Below, in pieces: positions 31,876-41,000 of a DNA stretch of 64,000 bases (positions are counted from its first letter, which is position 1; each line of letters begins with the position of its first letter). The notes beneath the pieces were generated by a model, which was not told the origin of the DNA, did no database searches, and saw nothing but the letters and a program-made list of their open reading frames with translations. The stretch lies in the NCBI GenBank assembly GCA_016713135.1, contig JADJPR010000004.1:310001-374000 (forward strand), in the 5' to 3' direction. The position numbers and the translations under genes were made by a program. Origin of the DNA: Rhodanobacteraceae bacterium. GTDB taxonomy: Bacteria > Pseudomonadota > Gammaproteobacteria > Xanthomonadales > SZUA-5.

Positions 31876-32525
31876 TCGTAGAAGACGACACCCTACTCGG
31901 CGAGGGCCTGGTCACCGCGCTCAAGCGACAAGGCGATACTGTCGACTGGCTGCAGGACGGTGCTGCCGCGATCATCGCGCTGAAAAGCGAGAGCTTCGAC
32001 CTGGTCCTGCTCGACCTCGGCCTGCCGCGCGCGGATGGTTATGCCGTGCTCTCCGCGGTGCGTGGCGCCGGCAATCGCGTGCCGGTGCTGGTGCTGACCG
32101 CGCGCGACCAGGTGGCCGACCGCGTGCGCGGGCTGGACCTCGGCGCCGACGACTACCTGGTCAAGCCCTTCGACCTGCACGAGTTGCTGGCGCGCATCCG
32201 CGCGCTGCACCGGCGCGCGCAGGGCCAGACCAGCAATGTGATCGCGCATGGCGACATCCGGCTCGATCCAGCGGCGCACCTGTGCACTTACAAGGGCAAG
32301 CTGGTGGACCTGCCGCGCCGCGAGTTTGCATTGTTGCGCACGCTGGTCGAGAATGCCGGGCGTGTGCTCACGCGCGATGCCGTGCTGCAGCGCGTGTACG
32401 GCTGGGACGAGTCGCTGGAGAGCAACGCACTGGAGGTGCACATCCATCATTTGCGCAAGAAGCTGTATCCCGAGCTGATCCGCACCATTCGTGGCGTCGG
32501 CTACCTCGTCGAAGCCGCGCCATGA
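31863..32525 (+). CDS. OmpR/PhoP-family response regulator
   Basis: 220 residues from ATG 31863. Receiver domain: EDD acidic pocket near 8-10, phospho-Asp near 51 (VLLDLGLPRADG), TARD switch, and Lys in DYLVKPFD. C-terminal winged helix: LPRREFALLRTLVEN, then HIHHLRKKLYPELIRTIRGVGYLVE. It resembles the QseB/PmrA branch. It overlaps the preceding gene and its TGA overlaps the kinase ATG (ATGA), so it forms a regulator-sensor operon. The signal and targets are unknown. Confidence 0.93.
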   Translation: MRILIVEDDTLLGEGLVTALKRQGDTVDWLQDGAAAIIALKSESFDLVLLDLGLPRADGYAVLSAVRGAGNRVPVLVLTARDQVADRVRGLDLGADDYLVKPFDLHELLARIRALHRRAQGQTSNVIAHGDIRLDPAAHLCTYKGKLVDLPRREFALLRTLVENAGRVLTRDAVLQRVYGWDESLESNALEVHIHHLRKKLYPELIRTIRGVGYLVEAAP

Positions 32526-33919
32526 GCTCGCTCAAGCGCGTGCTGCTGGGGTCCTTGCTGTCGACCATCGCAGCCGCGGCGGCGATCAGCGCCGTCATCA
32601 GTTACCGCGCCAGCCTGGTTGAGGCGAATGAGTTGTTCGACGCCAAACTGGCGCAGTCGGCGCGCGTGCTGAGGGCGATGGTCGGACACGACCTCGACCG
32701 CCACGAGGCCGAGCCGAAGGCGGTGGTGGTGCGCGTGCTGGAGCTGGACATCGAAGGCGAGGACGAAGCGCTGGCGACCAGCGAAGGGCATGCCTACGAG
32801 ACCAAGCTCGCTTTCCAGGTCTACACCGAGCGCGAGCGCTTGCTGCTGCGCTCGGAGAATGCGCCGACCAGCGCGCTGGCGCCGCTGAAGCGCGGTTTCG
32901 GGCGACACCTGATCGAAGGCGACGACTGGCGCACCTTCGTGTTGCGCACCAACGACGGTCACTGGTACCTGGTTGCCGAGCGCGACGACATCCGCAGCGA
33001 GCTTGCGCGCGAGATCGCGGTCGGCACCGCCTTGCCGCCGCTGCTGGCGCTGCCGCTGATGGCCGGACTGATCCTGGTCGCCGTCGGCTGGGCCACACGT
33101 GCGATCAAGCGGGTGGCCGATGAAGTCGAGCGGCGCCCGGCCGATCGCCTCGATCCCCTCGACGCCGCGGGCGTGCCGCGCGAGCTTTCCGGTCTGGTGC
33201 AGGCGCTCAACCGCCTGTTTCGGCGCGTCGGCGCCGCGCTGGAACGCGAGAAGCGCTTCACCGCCGATGCCGCGCACGAGTTGCGCACGCCGATTTCGGC
33301 CCTGAAACTGCACGCGCAGAACCTTGCCGCAGCACAGGAACCCTGCGAACGTGCAGCCTCTGCGCGCGGCCTGGAGCGCGGGATCGACCGCTGCGAGCGG
33401 CTGGTGACGCAGTTGCTCGAACTGGCGCGGCTGGAGCGCAGCGGCTTGCAACTGGAGGCGCGGCCGCTGGATCTCGCCGTGGTGGTCCGCCAGGTGGTGG
33501 CGGACCTTGCGCCGGAGGCGCTGGCGCGGGAAGTCGAGATCGAGTGCGTGGGCGACGCCGAAGTTCCGGTCGCCGGGGACCGCGTGCTGCTTGCGGTGCT
33601 GGCGCGCAACCTGATCGAGAACGCGATCCGCCACGGGCCCCAGCGCTCGCTGGTCAGCGTGCGGATGGCGGCCGGCGCCGGACAGGCCTTGCTGCTGGTG
33701 CGCGATGCCGGCCCGGGGATTCCGGCGGAGCAACGGGCGCGGGTGTTCGAGCGCTTCCACCGCGAGGCGCCCGGGACCACGCCAGGCAGCGGCCTGGGCC
33801 TGTCGATCGTCAGCCGCGTGGCGGAACTGCACGGTGCCCGGGTGGAATTGCTGGATGCGCTGGGCGGCGGGCTGGAAGCACGCGTGCACTTCCCGCCGGT
33901 TCAGAGATCGAGCAGGTAG
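32522..33919 (+). CDS. Two-component sensor histidine kinase (QseC/PmrB-like)
   Basis: 465 residues. An N-terminal span (8-28) and a second near 165-185 enclose a periplasmic sensor domain of about 135 residues, then a HAMP-like linker, the dimerisation helix with the phospho-His in FTADAAHELRTPISALKLHAQ, and an ATPase domain: N-box ARNLIENAIRHGP, G1 DAGPGIP, F-box FERFHR, G2 GSGLGLSIV. The start ATGA overlaps the regulator stop. The last 19 bases overlap the convergent GNAT gene. Confidence 0.93.
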   Translation: MSSLKRVLLGSLLSTIAAAAAISAVISYRASLVEANELFDAKLAQSARVLRAMVGHDLDRHEAEPKAVVVRVLELDIEGEDEALATSEGHAYETKLAFQVYTERERLLLRSENAPTSALAPLKRGFGRHLIEGDDWRTFVLRTNDGHWYLVAERDDIRSELAREIAVGTALPPLLALPLMAGLILVAVGWATRAIKRVADEVERRPADRLDPLDAAGVPRELSGLVQALNRLFRRVGAALEREKRFTADAAHELRTPISALKLHAQNLAAAQEPCERAASARGLERGIDRCERLVTQLLELARLERSGLQLEARPLDLAVVVRQVVADLAPEALAREVEIECVGDAEVPVAGDRVLLAVLARNLIENAIRHGPQRSLVSVRMAAGAGQALLLVRDAGPGIPAEQRARVFERFHREAPGTTPGSGLGLSIVSRVAELHGARVELLDALGGGLEARVHFPPVQRSSR

Positions 33920-34404
33920 AAACGGTTGCAGCCGAAGTGCCCGGTCTGCCCCAGCGACTGCGAGATCCGCCGGAATCCGCTGCGCTCGTACAGCGCCTGC
34001 GCCTGGTCCATGCCCGTGAGTGTTTCCAGGTAGCACTGGCGGAAGCCGGCCTCCCGCGCGAACGCCAGGCACGCGCGCATCAGCGCAGCACCGGCGCCGA
34101 TGCCGCGCAGCGAAGGCAGGAAGTACATCTTGCGCAGCTCGCAGACGCTGCCGTCGCCGCCGGCCAGCGGCGCGATGCCGCCACCGCCCTCGACATGCCC
34201 GTCGCGCTCGACCACGAAGTAGCGATGCCGCGGCGCGGCATAGGCGGCGCTCATCGCGTCCACCTCGGGATCGTGGATCGCGAAGCCGGGACCGTCGGCG
34301 CCGAACTCCGGCATCACGCTGCGGATGATCGCCGCCATCGCGGCGTCATCGGCCGCCGAGATCGGCCGGATCTTGAATCTCTCACCGGACATGTCGGAGG
34401 CCAT
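33901..34404 (-). CDS. GNAT-family N-acetyltransferase
   Basis: 167 residues from ATG 34404 (a second ATG 12 bases on is equally possible; neither has a clear ribosome site). Core: YFVVERDGHVEGGGGIAPL, the acetyl-CoA loop MYFLPSLRGIGAGAALM, and YERSGFRRIS. The MYFLP..RGIGAG form is common in enzymes annotated as acetyltransferases of small molecules. The substrate is not known. It is convergent with the sensor kinase and overlaps its 3' end. Confidence 0.85.
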   Translation of the reverse strand: MASDMSGERFKIRPISAADDAAMAAIIRSVMPEFGADGPGFAIHDPEVDAMSAAYAAPRHRYFVVERDGHVEGGGGIAPLAGGDGSVCELRKMYFLPSLRGIGAGAALMRACLAFAREAGFRQCYLETLTGMDQAQALYERSGFRRISQSLGQTGHFGCNRFYLLDL

Positions 34405-34425
34405 TGATATTGCGGTGTTGAATCC

Positions 34426-34527
34426 GGAGGGCACGAGGGCAAGAGGGCACGAGGGCACGCGAAAGCGCTCCCTCGCACCGAACTGGCTCTTGCGTGCCCT
34501 CGTGGCCTCGTGCCCTCGTGCCCTCCA
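34426..34527. repeat. Word-repeat hairpin element, word GAGGGCAC
   Basis: Left arm 34426-34461 (GGAGGGCACGAGGGCAAGAG and repeats), right arm 34491-34527 (CGTGCCCTCGTGGCCTCGTG and repeats). The arms match over about 35 bases with few mismatches, with a spacer of about 30 bases. It lies in the gap between the GNAT and cyanophycinase genes, both on the minus strand. Confidence 0.85.
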
Positions 34528-34539
34528 GGCAACTGGCAC

Positions 34540-35352
34540 TCATTCAAGTACCTTGCGCGCGTCGATGTCGTAGCGCATGCCCGGGATCAGGATGTGCAGG
34601 CGCACATTGGTGATGCTGACCGCCTCGCCGTGGCTGGCTTCGGCCATCGTCGAGTGGCGCACCTCGGACGGGTCCAGCACCAGCACCGTGCTGCTGCCGA
34701 CCACCTCGATGACATTGTCGGGTCCGATGAAGGCGGCGGTGTCTTCGTCGATGCCCAGTGCCAGCGCGAAGGGGTTCAGCGCCAGCGCCGTCAGCAAGCG
34801 CCCGATGCGGTCGCGCTGGCGGAAATGCTGGTCGATCATGATCTTGTTCGACAGTCCGAGACCCGGCGCCAGCGAGACCATCCCGGCGCGCGGCGTGGCG
34901 CCTTCCTCGCCGCCGGCAATCATGTGCGCCGGCATGATCGCGGCGCCCGCAGAAGTGCCGGCGATCGGCATGCCCGTGGCATTGCGCCGGCGCAGCATGC
35001 GCGCCACCGGTGTGCCGCCGAGCAAGGTCGACAGGCGCAACTGGTTGCCGCCGGTGATGAACACGCCGTCGCATTGGCTCAGCACCTTGAGCGCGTCTTC
35101 ATCCTCGCAGTCCTCGCGACGTGCGAACTGCAGCACGCGCGTGTCGCTGGCCTCGAAGCCGGAGAACAGGTCCTGGTAGACACGACCGGCGTCGTCGCGA
35201 CGCGAAGCGGTCGGAATGATCGCAATGGAAGGCCGTCGCCCGCACAGGCGCACGAAGCGTTTGAGGATCTTGGTATCGCCGATCTTGTCCTCGGCGCCGC
35301 CGATGGGGATCAGGAAACCACGCGGTTGATCGAGCACGCTCTTGGCGGGCAC
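34540..35352 (-). CDS. cphB: Cyanophycinase
   Basis: 270 residues from GTG 35352, which has GGAGG about 6-8 bases upstream. This S51-family serine peptidase cuts cyanophycin (multi-L-arginyl-poly-L-aspartate) to beta-Asp-Arg dipeptides. Seen: FLIPIGGAEDK, IPTASRR, FITGGNQLRL, nucleophile Ser in GTSAGAAIM, LGLSNKIMIDQHF (active-site region) and GIDEDTAAF. No signal peptide, so it is cytoplasmic. The synthetase is about 18 kb away at 53719. Confidence 0.95.
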   Translation of the reverse strand: MPAKSVLDQPRGFLIPIGGAEDKIGDTKILKRFVRLCGRRPSIAIIPTASRRDDAGRVYQDLFSGFEASDTRVLQFARREDCEDEDALKVLSQCDGVFITGGNQLRLSTLLGGTPVARMLRRRNATGMPIAGTSAGAAIMPAHMIAGGEEGATPRAGMVSLAPGLGLSNKIMIDQHFRQRDRIGRLLTALALNPFALALGIDEDTAAFIGPDNVIEVVGSSTVLVLDPSEVRHSTMAEASHGEAVSITNVRLHILIPGMRYDIDARKVLE

Positions 35353-35499
35353 GTAGCCTCCGGGGATGCACGTAATCGGTGCAGTATAGCCCCTTGCGTA
35401 CAGCGGACCTTAACGGGGCCCGTCGAGTCTGTTGCTCCGGGGCTGGCGCGAGAATTCGCGCCGGATTCCGGTTGTCGGTTCTTGGTGGTTGCTTCGCTG

Positions 35500-35570
35500 C
35501 CCACAACCCACAACCCACAACCCACAACCCACAATCCTCACAATCCTCACAATCCTCACAATCCTCACAA
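35500..35570. repeat. Two adjacent tandem arrays: (CCCACAA)5 and (TCCTCACAA)4
   Basis: 35500-35534 is five exact copies of CCCACAA; 35535-35570 is four exact copies of TCCTCACAA. The second word looks like a modified first. A weak opposite-strand arm (GGTTGTCGGTTCTTGGTGGT, 35469-35488) lies just to the left, so this is probably a lopsided member of the hairpin family, sharing its word with 26839-26876. It sits upstream of cphB and downstream of the GGDEF-EAL gene. Confidence 0.9.
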
Positions 35571-35584
35571 CCCGCCCCGCCGCT

Positions 35585-38188
35585 TCAGCCGTCCATGCGT
35601 TCGCGCACGAAGCGCTCGAAGTCCGCCGGGGGCAGGGGCCGCGAGAAATAGAAGCCCTGCGCGTAGCGGGCGCCGAGTTGCAGCAGGAAATCGCGCTGCT
35701 CGTCGGTCTCCACGCCCTCGGCCACCACCGACAGGTCCAGCGCGCGGGCCATCTGCAGGATCGCTTCGCAGAGTTTGGCATCGGTGGGGTTGGACGGCAC
35801 CCCGTGCATGAAATTGTGGCTGATCTTGATGCCGGCGATCGGCAGCCGCCGCAGATAGCCGAGCGCGCTGTAGCCCTCACCGAAATCGTCGATGCTGATT
35901 GCCACGCCGAGTTCGCGCAGGCGGTCCAGGGTGTGTTCGGTAGCGGGGGCGTCCTCGATCAGCGCGCGCTCGGTCATCTCCAGTTCCAGCGAATGCGCCG
36001 GCAATCCGCTGGCCTCCAGCGAGCCGCGCACGCTGCGCTCGAAGTGCTCGCCGAGGAACTGACGGAAGGAAACGTTGACCGCGACGTGTCCCAGCATCAA
36101 ACCGCCGTCGTGCCATTCGCGCAGCTGGCGGCAGGCCTGGTCGAGCACCCAGGCGCCGATACGCACAATGTCCCCGCTGGTCTCGGCGATCGGGATGAAG
36201 GTGTCGGGCGGCAGGTCGCCGAGCACGCGGCTGCGCCAGCGCAGCAGGGCCTCGGCGCCGATCACGCGGCCGTCGACCAGGTCGATCTTCGGCTGGTAGA
36301 CGAGGTGGAACTCCTCGTTCTCGATCGCGCGGCGCAACTGGGTCTCGATCAGCAGCCGCTCCTTGAGCTGCAGCGCGAGCGCCGGCGAGAACATCTGCCA
36401 GGTGTTGCGTCCGCGGCGCTTGGCCTCGTACATCGCCACATCGGCATGGTTGAGCAACTGCTGCGCGTTGAGTCCATCGCTGGGATAGCGCGCGATGCCG
36501 ATCGAGGGCGTGATCACGAAGTCCTCGCCGGCATGCCGGAAGGCCTCGGCGAAGGCGCTGCGGATCTGCTCGGCCAGATGCCACACGGACTCGTCGTTCG
36601 GCGCGTCGGGCATCAGCACCAGGAACTCGTCGCCGCCGAAGCGCGCGATCTGCACCGAGGTTGGCAGGGTGGCCGACAGGCGGCGCGCGGCCGCGACCAG
36701 CAGGCGGTCGCCCGCGCTGTGCCCGAGCAGATCGTTCACCACCTTGAAACGGTCGAGGTCGACGTACAGCAGGGCGGGGCCCGGATGGCCATCGGTCCCC
36801 GCCAGCGCCGTCGCAAGGTTGGCGAGGATGGTGTCGCGGTTCAGCAGGCCGGTCAGCGGATCGGTCTGCGCCTGCCGCCGCAAGCGGTCTTCCTCGAGCT
36901 TGCGCGCGGTGATTTCCTGGATCGTGCCGGTCAGCTGGTAGGGCACGCCGTGGCGGCTCTGGGCGTGCCCGAGCACGCGCACCCACATCATCCGGTGCGA
37001 GGGGTGATTGACCCGCACCTCGATGTCCAGCGGCGTGCCGTCGCGTGCGGTACGCGCCACCGCGGCGTCGAGCCGTGGCCGGTCGCCCGCCACCAGCATC
37101 GGCGTCAGCCCGTCGGTCCCCACCGGATCGGCTGGATCCCGGCCGAGCAAGCGATACAGCGCGTCGGTCCAGTACAACTTGCGTTGCTTGAGGTCGAAGG
37201 TCCAGCCGCCGATGCGTGCCAGCGCCTGCACCTCGTCGAACAACTCGGCGGCGCGCTTCAGCTCGGTGACGTCGCTGAACAGCGAAATCAGCTGGAACGG
37301 GCGCTCCTCGCCATTGCGGAACTGCGGCACTACGCTGATCGACACCCAACGGCCAATGCCGCTGCTGCGCTCGACCAGGCCGAGCACCGTGGACTCGACC
37401 TGCTCGCCGGTGCGCACCGCACGCAATACCGGGTTGTCGGCCCATTCGATCGCTTGCCCGTCGCCGTCGTACAAGTCCCAGGTGGCCAGGCTGATTCTCG
37501 AATCGAGCACGTCCGACGGCAGTCCCAGGATGCGTTCGGCGGCCGCGTTCAGCGACAGCACCCGGCCGTCTCCGTCATGCACGATGACGCCCTTGTCGAC
37601 AGCGCCAAGCAGCGCGGCGTAACGCTCCTCGCTGGCGCGCAGCTCGCGCTCGGCGCGCAGGCGTTCGCTGATGTCGCGGGCGATCGCCACCACCAGCTTG
37701 CGATCCTCCTCGTAATAGGCACGTGAGTGCACCTCGACCGGGATCAGTTTGCCGCTGCTGTTGGTGTTGGTGGTCTCGACGATGGTGCTCTGCGCCACGT
37801 CCAGCGAGTCCCAGATCCGGTCCATGTGATCAGGTGGCAGGCTGGGATTGAGGTCATGCACCTTGCGCTTGCGCAGTTCCTCGCGCGACCAGCCAAACAG
37901 GCGTTCGGCGGCGTGGTTGGCGTCGACAATGTCGCCGTTGCGATCGATCAGCGTGATGGCGTCCGGGGCAGCGTCGAACACGCCGCCATAGCGCGAGACC
38001 GCCGAGCGACCAAGGCGCAGAAGTTCGCCGATGCGGCGCGCGATCTCGGCCAGGTCCTCGGCCCCGAGGCCTCCCTGCTCAGCCTTGCTGCGGAGGTCCA
38101 CGAGCCAATCGAGCAGGCCGCGCGCGATGCCATCGACCGCGGTGCGCCGGGAGACGAAGGACGATCCGGTCGACATCGAAGCATCCAC
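35585..38188 (-). CDS. PAS-PAS-PAS-GGDEF-EAL diguanylate cyclase/phosphodiesterase
   Basis: 867 residues from GTG 38188 (ATG 38176 four codons later is the alternative). Three PAS domains (about 65-185, 190-315, 320-430) precede an intact GGDEF (RFGGDEFLVL) and an intact EAL domain (GAEALLRW, NVSFRQFL, ELEMTERALIED, IDDFGEGYSAL, VVAEGVET). No membrane span, so it is a soluble sensor, perhaps binding haem, flavin or another small ligand in a PAS domain. Both activities look possible; which prevails is unknown. Confidence 0.93.
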   Translation of the reverse strand: MDASMSTGSSFVSRRTAVDGIARGLLDWLVDLRSKAEQGGLGAEDLAEIARRIGELLRLGRSAVSRYGGVFDAAPDAITLIDRNGDIVDANHAAERLFGWSREELRKRKVHDLNPSLPPDHMDRIWDSLDVAQSTIVETTNTNSSGKLIPVEVHSRAYYEEDRKLVVAIARDISERLRAERELRASEERYAALLGAVDKGVIVHDGDGRVLSLNAAAERILGLPSDVLDSRISLATWDLYDGDGQAIEWADNPVLRAVRTGEQVESTVLGLVERSSGIGRWVSISVVPQFRNGEERPFQLISLFSDVTELKRAAELFDEVQALARIGGWTFDLKQRKLYWTDALYRLLGRDPADPVGTDGLTPMLVAGDRPRLDAAVARTARDGTPLDIEVRVNHPSHRMMWVRVLGHAQSRHGVPYQLTGTIQEITARKLEEDRLRRQAQTDPLTGLLNRDTILANLATALAGTDGHPGPALLYVDLDRFKVVNDLLGHSAGDRLLVAAARRLSATLPTSVQIARFGGDEFLVLMPDAPNDESVWHLAEQIRSAFAEAFRHAGEDFVITPSIGIARYPSDGLNAQQLLNHADVAMYEAKRRGRNTWQMFSPALALQLKERLLIETQLRRAIENEEFHLVYQPKIDLVDGRVIGAEALLRWRSRVLGDLPPDTFIPIAETSGDIVRIGAWVLDQACRQLREWHDGGLMLGHVAVNVSFRQFLGEHFERSVRGSLEASGLPAHSLELEMTERALIEDAPATEHTLDRLRELGVAISIDDFGEGYSALGYLRRLPIAGIKISHNFMHGVPSNPTDAKLCEAILQMARALDLSVVAEGVETDEQRDFLLQLGARYAQGFYFSRPLPPADFERFVRERMDG

Positions 38189-38268
38189 GACCTGCGCGCT
38201 GGACTGACGCGTAGGCTATCCCGAATCGATCCCCGGGGGCGCGGGTCGTGACGACAAAATCCTGCGGA

Positions 38269-39168
38269 TCAGGTCGGGTCGCGCCAGGCGCGACCGACTT
38301 TGCTGCCGGTCTCGCGCCCCAGTTCCTCGCTGATCCAGCGCCCGGTGGCCACCAGGCGGCCGAGGTCTATCCCGGTCTCGAGGCCCAGTCCGTGCAGCAG
38401 GTAGACCACGTCCTCGCTGGCGACGTTGCCGCTCGCACCTGCCGCATACGGGCAGCCGCCGAGGCCGGCGACCGAGGCATCGACCACCCGCACGCCGGCT
38501 TCCACGCAGACCAGCACATTCGCCAGCGCCTGGCCCCAGGTGTCATGGAAATGCACCGCCAGGGCCGCCATCGGCACCTCGGCCGCGACCGCGCGAAGCA
38601 TCGCGCGTGCCTTGCCCGCGGTGCCCACGCCGATGGTGTCGCCAAGCGAGATCTCGTAACAGCCGGCCTGGTGCAGGCGCGTCGCCACGCGCACCACATC
38701 GCCCAGCGGCACCTCGCCCTGGTAGGGGCAGCCGAGCACGGTCGACACATAGCCGCGCACCTTGACGCCGTCGGCGCGCGCGCGTTCGATCACCGGCAGG
38801 AAGCGCTCGATCGACTCATCGATGCTCGCATTGATGTTGCGCCGGCTGAAGGCTTCCGAGGCCGCGGCGAACACCGCCACCTCACGCACACCGACCGCGC
38901 GCGCGCGCTCGTAGCCTTGCAGGTTCGGCACCAGCACCGGAAAGGCGACACCTGTCCGCGCCTCGATGCTGCGGTAGACCTCGGCCGCGTCCGCCATCTG
39001 CGGCACCCACTTCGGGCTGACGAAACTGGTGGCCTCGACGGTCCTATGTCCGGCTGCCACGAGGCGTCGGATCAGTTCGATCTTGGTCGCGGCAGGCACC
39101 TGCCGCGCTTCGTTCTGCAGGCCATCGCGAGGTCCGACTTCGACCAGGCGGATCAGGTTGTCGCTCAT
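38269..39168 (-). CDS. mvaB: Hydroxymethylglutaryl-CoA lyase
   Basis: 299 residues from ATG 39168. It cleaves HMG-CoA to acetoacetate and acetyl-CoA, the last step of leucine breakdown. The DRE-TIM barrel shows VEVGPRDGLQNE (first metal-binding region), TSFVSPKWVPQM, VSTVLGCPYQG, SLGDTIGVGT, HFHDTWGQALAN (metal His pair) and GLGGCPYAAGASGNVASED with the catalytic Cys. It stands alone here, without other leucine-degradation genes. Confidence 0.95.
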   Translation of the reverse strand: MSDNLIRLVEVGPRDGLQNEARQVPAATKIELIRRLVAAGHRTVEATSFVSPKWVPQMADAAEVYRSIEARTGVAFPVLVPNLQGYERARAVGVREVAVFAAASEAFSRRNINASIDESIERFLPVIERARADGVKVRGYVSTVLGCPYQGEVPLGDVVRVATRLHQAGCYEISLGDTIGVGTAGKARAMLRAVAAEVPMAALAVHFHDTWGQALANVLVCVEAGVRVVDASVAGLGGCPYAAGASGNVASEDVVYLLHGLGLETGIDLGRLVATGRWISEELGRETGSKVGRAWRDPT

Positions 39169-39245
39169 GGGCTTGGGGCGGGTGGGCGTTGATCCCGGAT
39201 GGTGGGGATTGGCGCGCGGGAGTGCAAGGGTTGCCGGACGCGATC

Positions 39246-41000
39246 TCAGCCGCTGCGCCAGCGCACCGGCACCCACCACAGGGTCAGGACAACGGCGAGC
39301 CCGAACACCGTGTAGACCCATGCAAGGACGTCCAGCGAAGCCTCGACGAACACCAGTTCGGCGAGCCAGTGGGCGATGAACTGGTCGCCGTGGTCGGCCT
39401 GTCCGGCGGCGCGCCGCAACTCGGCTTCCCAGACCGTCAGTGGGCACAGCTGGTCCAGCCAGGTCTGGGCAACCACGAAGACGATGAGTGCGAGGTGCGT
39501 CAGGCGAAACCACGGGCGACGCACCCACGCCCAGGTACGCCATGCGCCGATCCAGGTCAGGGGCAGTGCGAACACAATGAAGGCGATGATGAATGCATGG
39601 CCGACCAGGATCAGATCGGCCAGCAGCGCGGGACTCATGCGGCCTTGCGCGCGGGACGTCGGCGCGAGGGGGGGTGGGCGGGCCGCTGCGGCCGCGGCCA
39701 TGGCCGCCTCGATGGCATCGATGTCCTTGACCACATCCGCCGTCAGCACCTCCGGACCGTTGCGCGTGACCAGCACATCGTCCTCGATACGCACGCCGAT
39801 GCCGCGCCAGCGCGCGGGGACATCCTTCAGATCCGGCGAGATGTACAGGCCAGGCTCGACCGTCATCACCATGCCCGGCTCGATCAGCCTGGGCTGGCCG
39901 TCGATGCGGTAGTCGCCGACGTCATGCACATCCAGGCCGATCCAATGGCCGGTCTTGTGCATGTAGAAATCCTTGTAGCGCTCGTCCTTCAGGTTCTTCG
40001 CCAGCGAGCCCTTCAGCAGGCCAAGCCGGATCAGGCCTGCGGTCAAGGTCTTCACCGCGGTGTCGTGGACATCATTCCAATGACGCCCGGGGCGCGCCTG
40101 ATCGATGGCGGCAATCTGCGCGTCCAGCACCAGTTGATAGATCGCACGCTGCTCCGGGGAAAAGCGGCCGTTGACCGGGATGGTGCGCGTGATGTCGCTG
40201 GCGTAGCACGCAAATTCCGCGCCGGCATCGACCAGCAGCAAGTCGCCATCCTTCAGCTCGCACTGGTTGGCGCGGTAGTGCAGCACGCAGGCATTCGCGC
40301 CGCCAGCGACGATCGGCTCGTAGGCGGGCACCGCGCGGTGGCGGCGGAAGGTGTGCAGGATCTCCGCTTCGATTTCGAACTCGGTCATGCCCGGCTGGCA
40401 GATCGCCAGCAGGCGGGTGTGTGCTTCGGCGGCGATCTGCGCTGCGCGGCGCATCAGCTGAACCTCGCCGCGACTCTTGAACAGGCGCAGCTCGTGCAGC
40501 AGGAAACCTAGCGCGATGATCTCGTGCGGCGCCCGTGCGCCGCGGCGCACCTCGGCGCGCACGCGGTTGATCCAGCCGAGCACGCGCAGGTCGAATTCCG
40601 AATCGCGCCCGAAGTGGTAGTAGACGCGCTCGCGACCCTCGACCAGGCCGGGCAGGATGTCGTCGATGTCGGCGATCGGGAAGGCGTCGTCGACCTGCAG
40701 CGCGGCCGGTGCCTGCTCGGGGCCCAGGCGCGGGCCGTCCCACTGCTCGCGCGCGCGGTCGCGCTCGCGGCAGAACAGGATGCTCTCGGCAGCTTGCCGA
40801 CCGGGAACCAGGACCAGCACCGACTCGGGTTCCTCGAAGCCGGTCAGGTAGACCAGGTCACTGTCCTGGCGGTACGGGTAATGCGCGTCGTTGTTGCGGA
40901 TGCGTTCGGGTGCCGCGGGCACGATGACGATCGCGCCCTCGCCGGCGAGTTCCATCAGTTGCCGGCGGCGCCGGCGGTGCTCGGCGGTGCTGACGCTCAT
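39246..41000 (-). CDS. pepP: Xaa-Pro aminopeptidase fused to a DUF2784 membrane domain
   Basis: 584 residues from ATG 41000, which overlaps the ygfB stop. Residues 1-440 are aminopeptidase P (M24B): LTGFEEPESVLV, metal ligands DAGAEFACYASDITR, HKTGHWIGLDVHDVG, TVEPGLYI and IRIEDDVLVT. After an Ala/Pro-rich linker the frame continues, with no stop, into about 130 residues with three or four membrane spans (LADLILVGHAFIIAFIVFAL onward, WLDQLCPLTVWE) that match the DUF2784 type. An internal ATG at the join (MSPALLADL, 39637) could also start a separate protein. The fusion would anchor the peptidase at the membrane. Unusual. Confidence 0.85.
   Translation of the reverse strand: MSVSTAEHRRRRRQLMELAGEGAIVIVPAAPERIRNNDAHYPYRQDSDLVYLTGFEEPESVLVLVPGRQAAESILFCRERDRAREQWDGPRLGPEQAPAALQVDDAFPIADIDDILPGLVEGRERVYYHFGRDSEFDLRVLGWINRVRAEVRRGARAPHEIIALGFLLHELRLFKSRGEVQLMRRAAQIAAEAHTRLLAICQPGMTEFEIEAEILHTFRRHRAVPAYEPIVAGGANACVLHYRANQCELKDGDLLLVDAGAEFACYASDITRTIPVNGRFSPEQRAIYQLVLDAQIAAIDQARPGRHWNDVHDTAVKTLTAGLIRLGLLKGSLAKNLKDERYKDFYMHKTGHWIGLDVHDVGDYRIDGQPRLIEPGMVMTVEPGLYISPDLKDVPARWRGIGVRIEDDVLVTRNGPEVLTADVVKDIDAIEAAMAAAAAARPPPLAPTSRAQGRMSPALLADLILVGHAFIIAFIVFALPLTWIGAWRTWAWVRRPWFRLTHLALIVFVVAQTWLDQLCPLTVWEAELRRAAGQADHGDQFIAHWLAELVFVEASLDVLAWVYTVFGLAVVLTLWWVPVRWRSG

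Noticed and set aside
31397..33919. 840-residue frame that joins sequence over the methyltransferase and response regulator to the sensor kinase
   Set aside because: Only the kinase part (from 32522) is meaningful; upstream it reads the other genes out of frame as Arg/Cys-rich sequence.
35500..35570. CRISPR-like array
   Set aside because: Units of 7 and 9 bases are direct head-to-tail with no spacers; no cas genes nearby.
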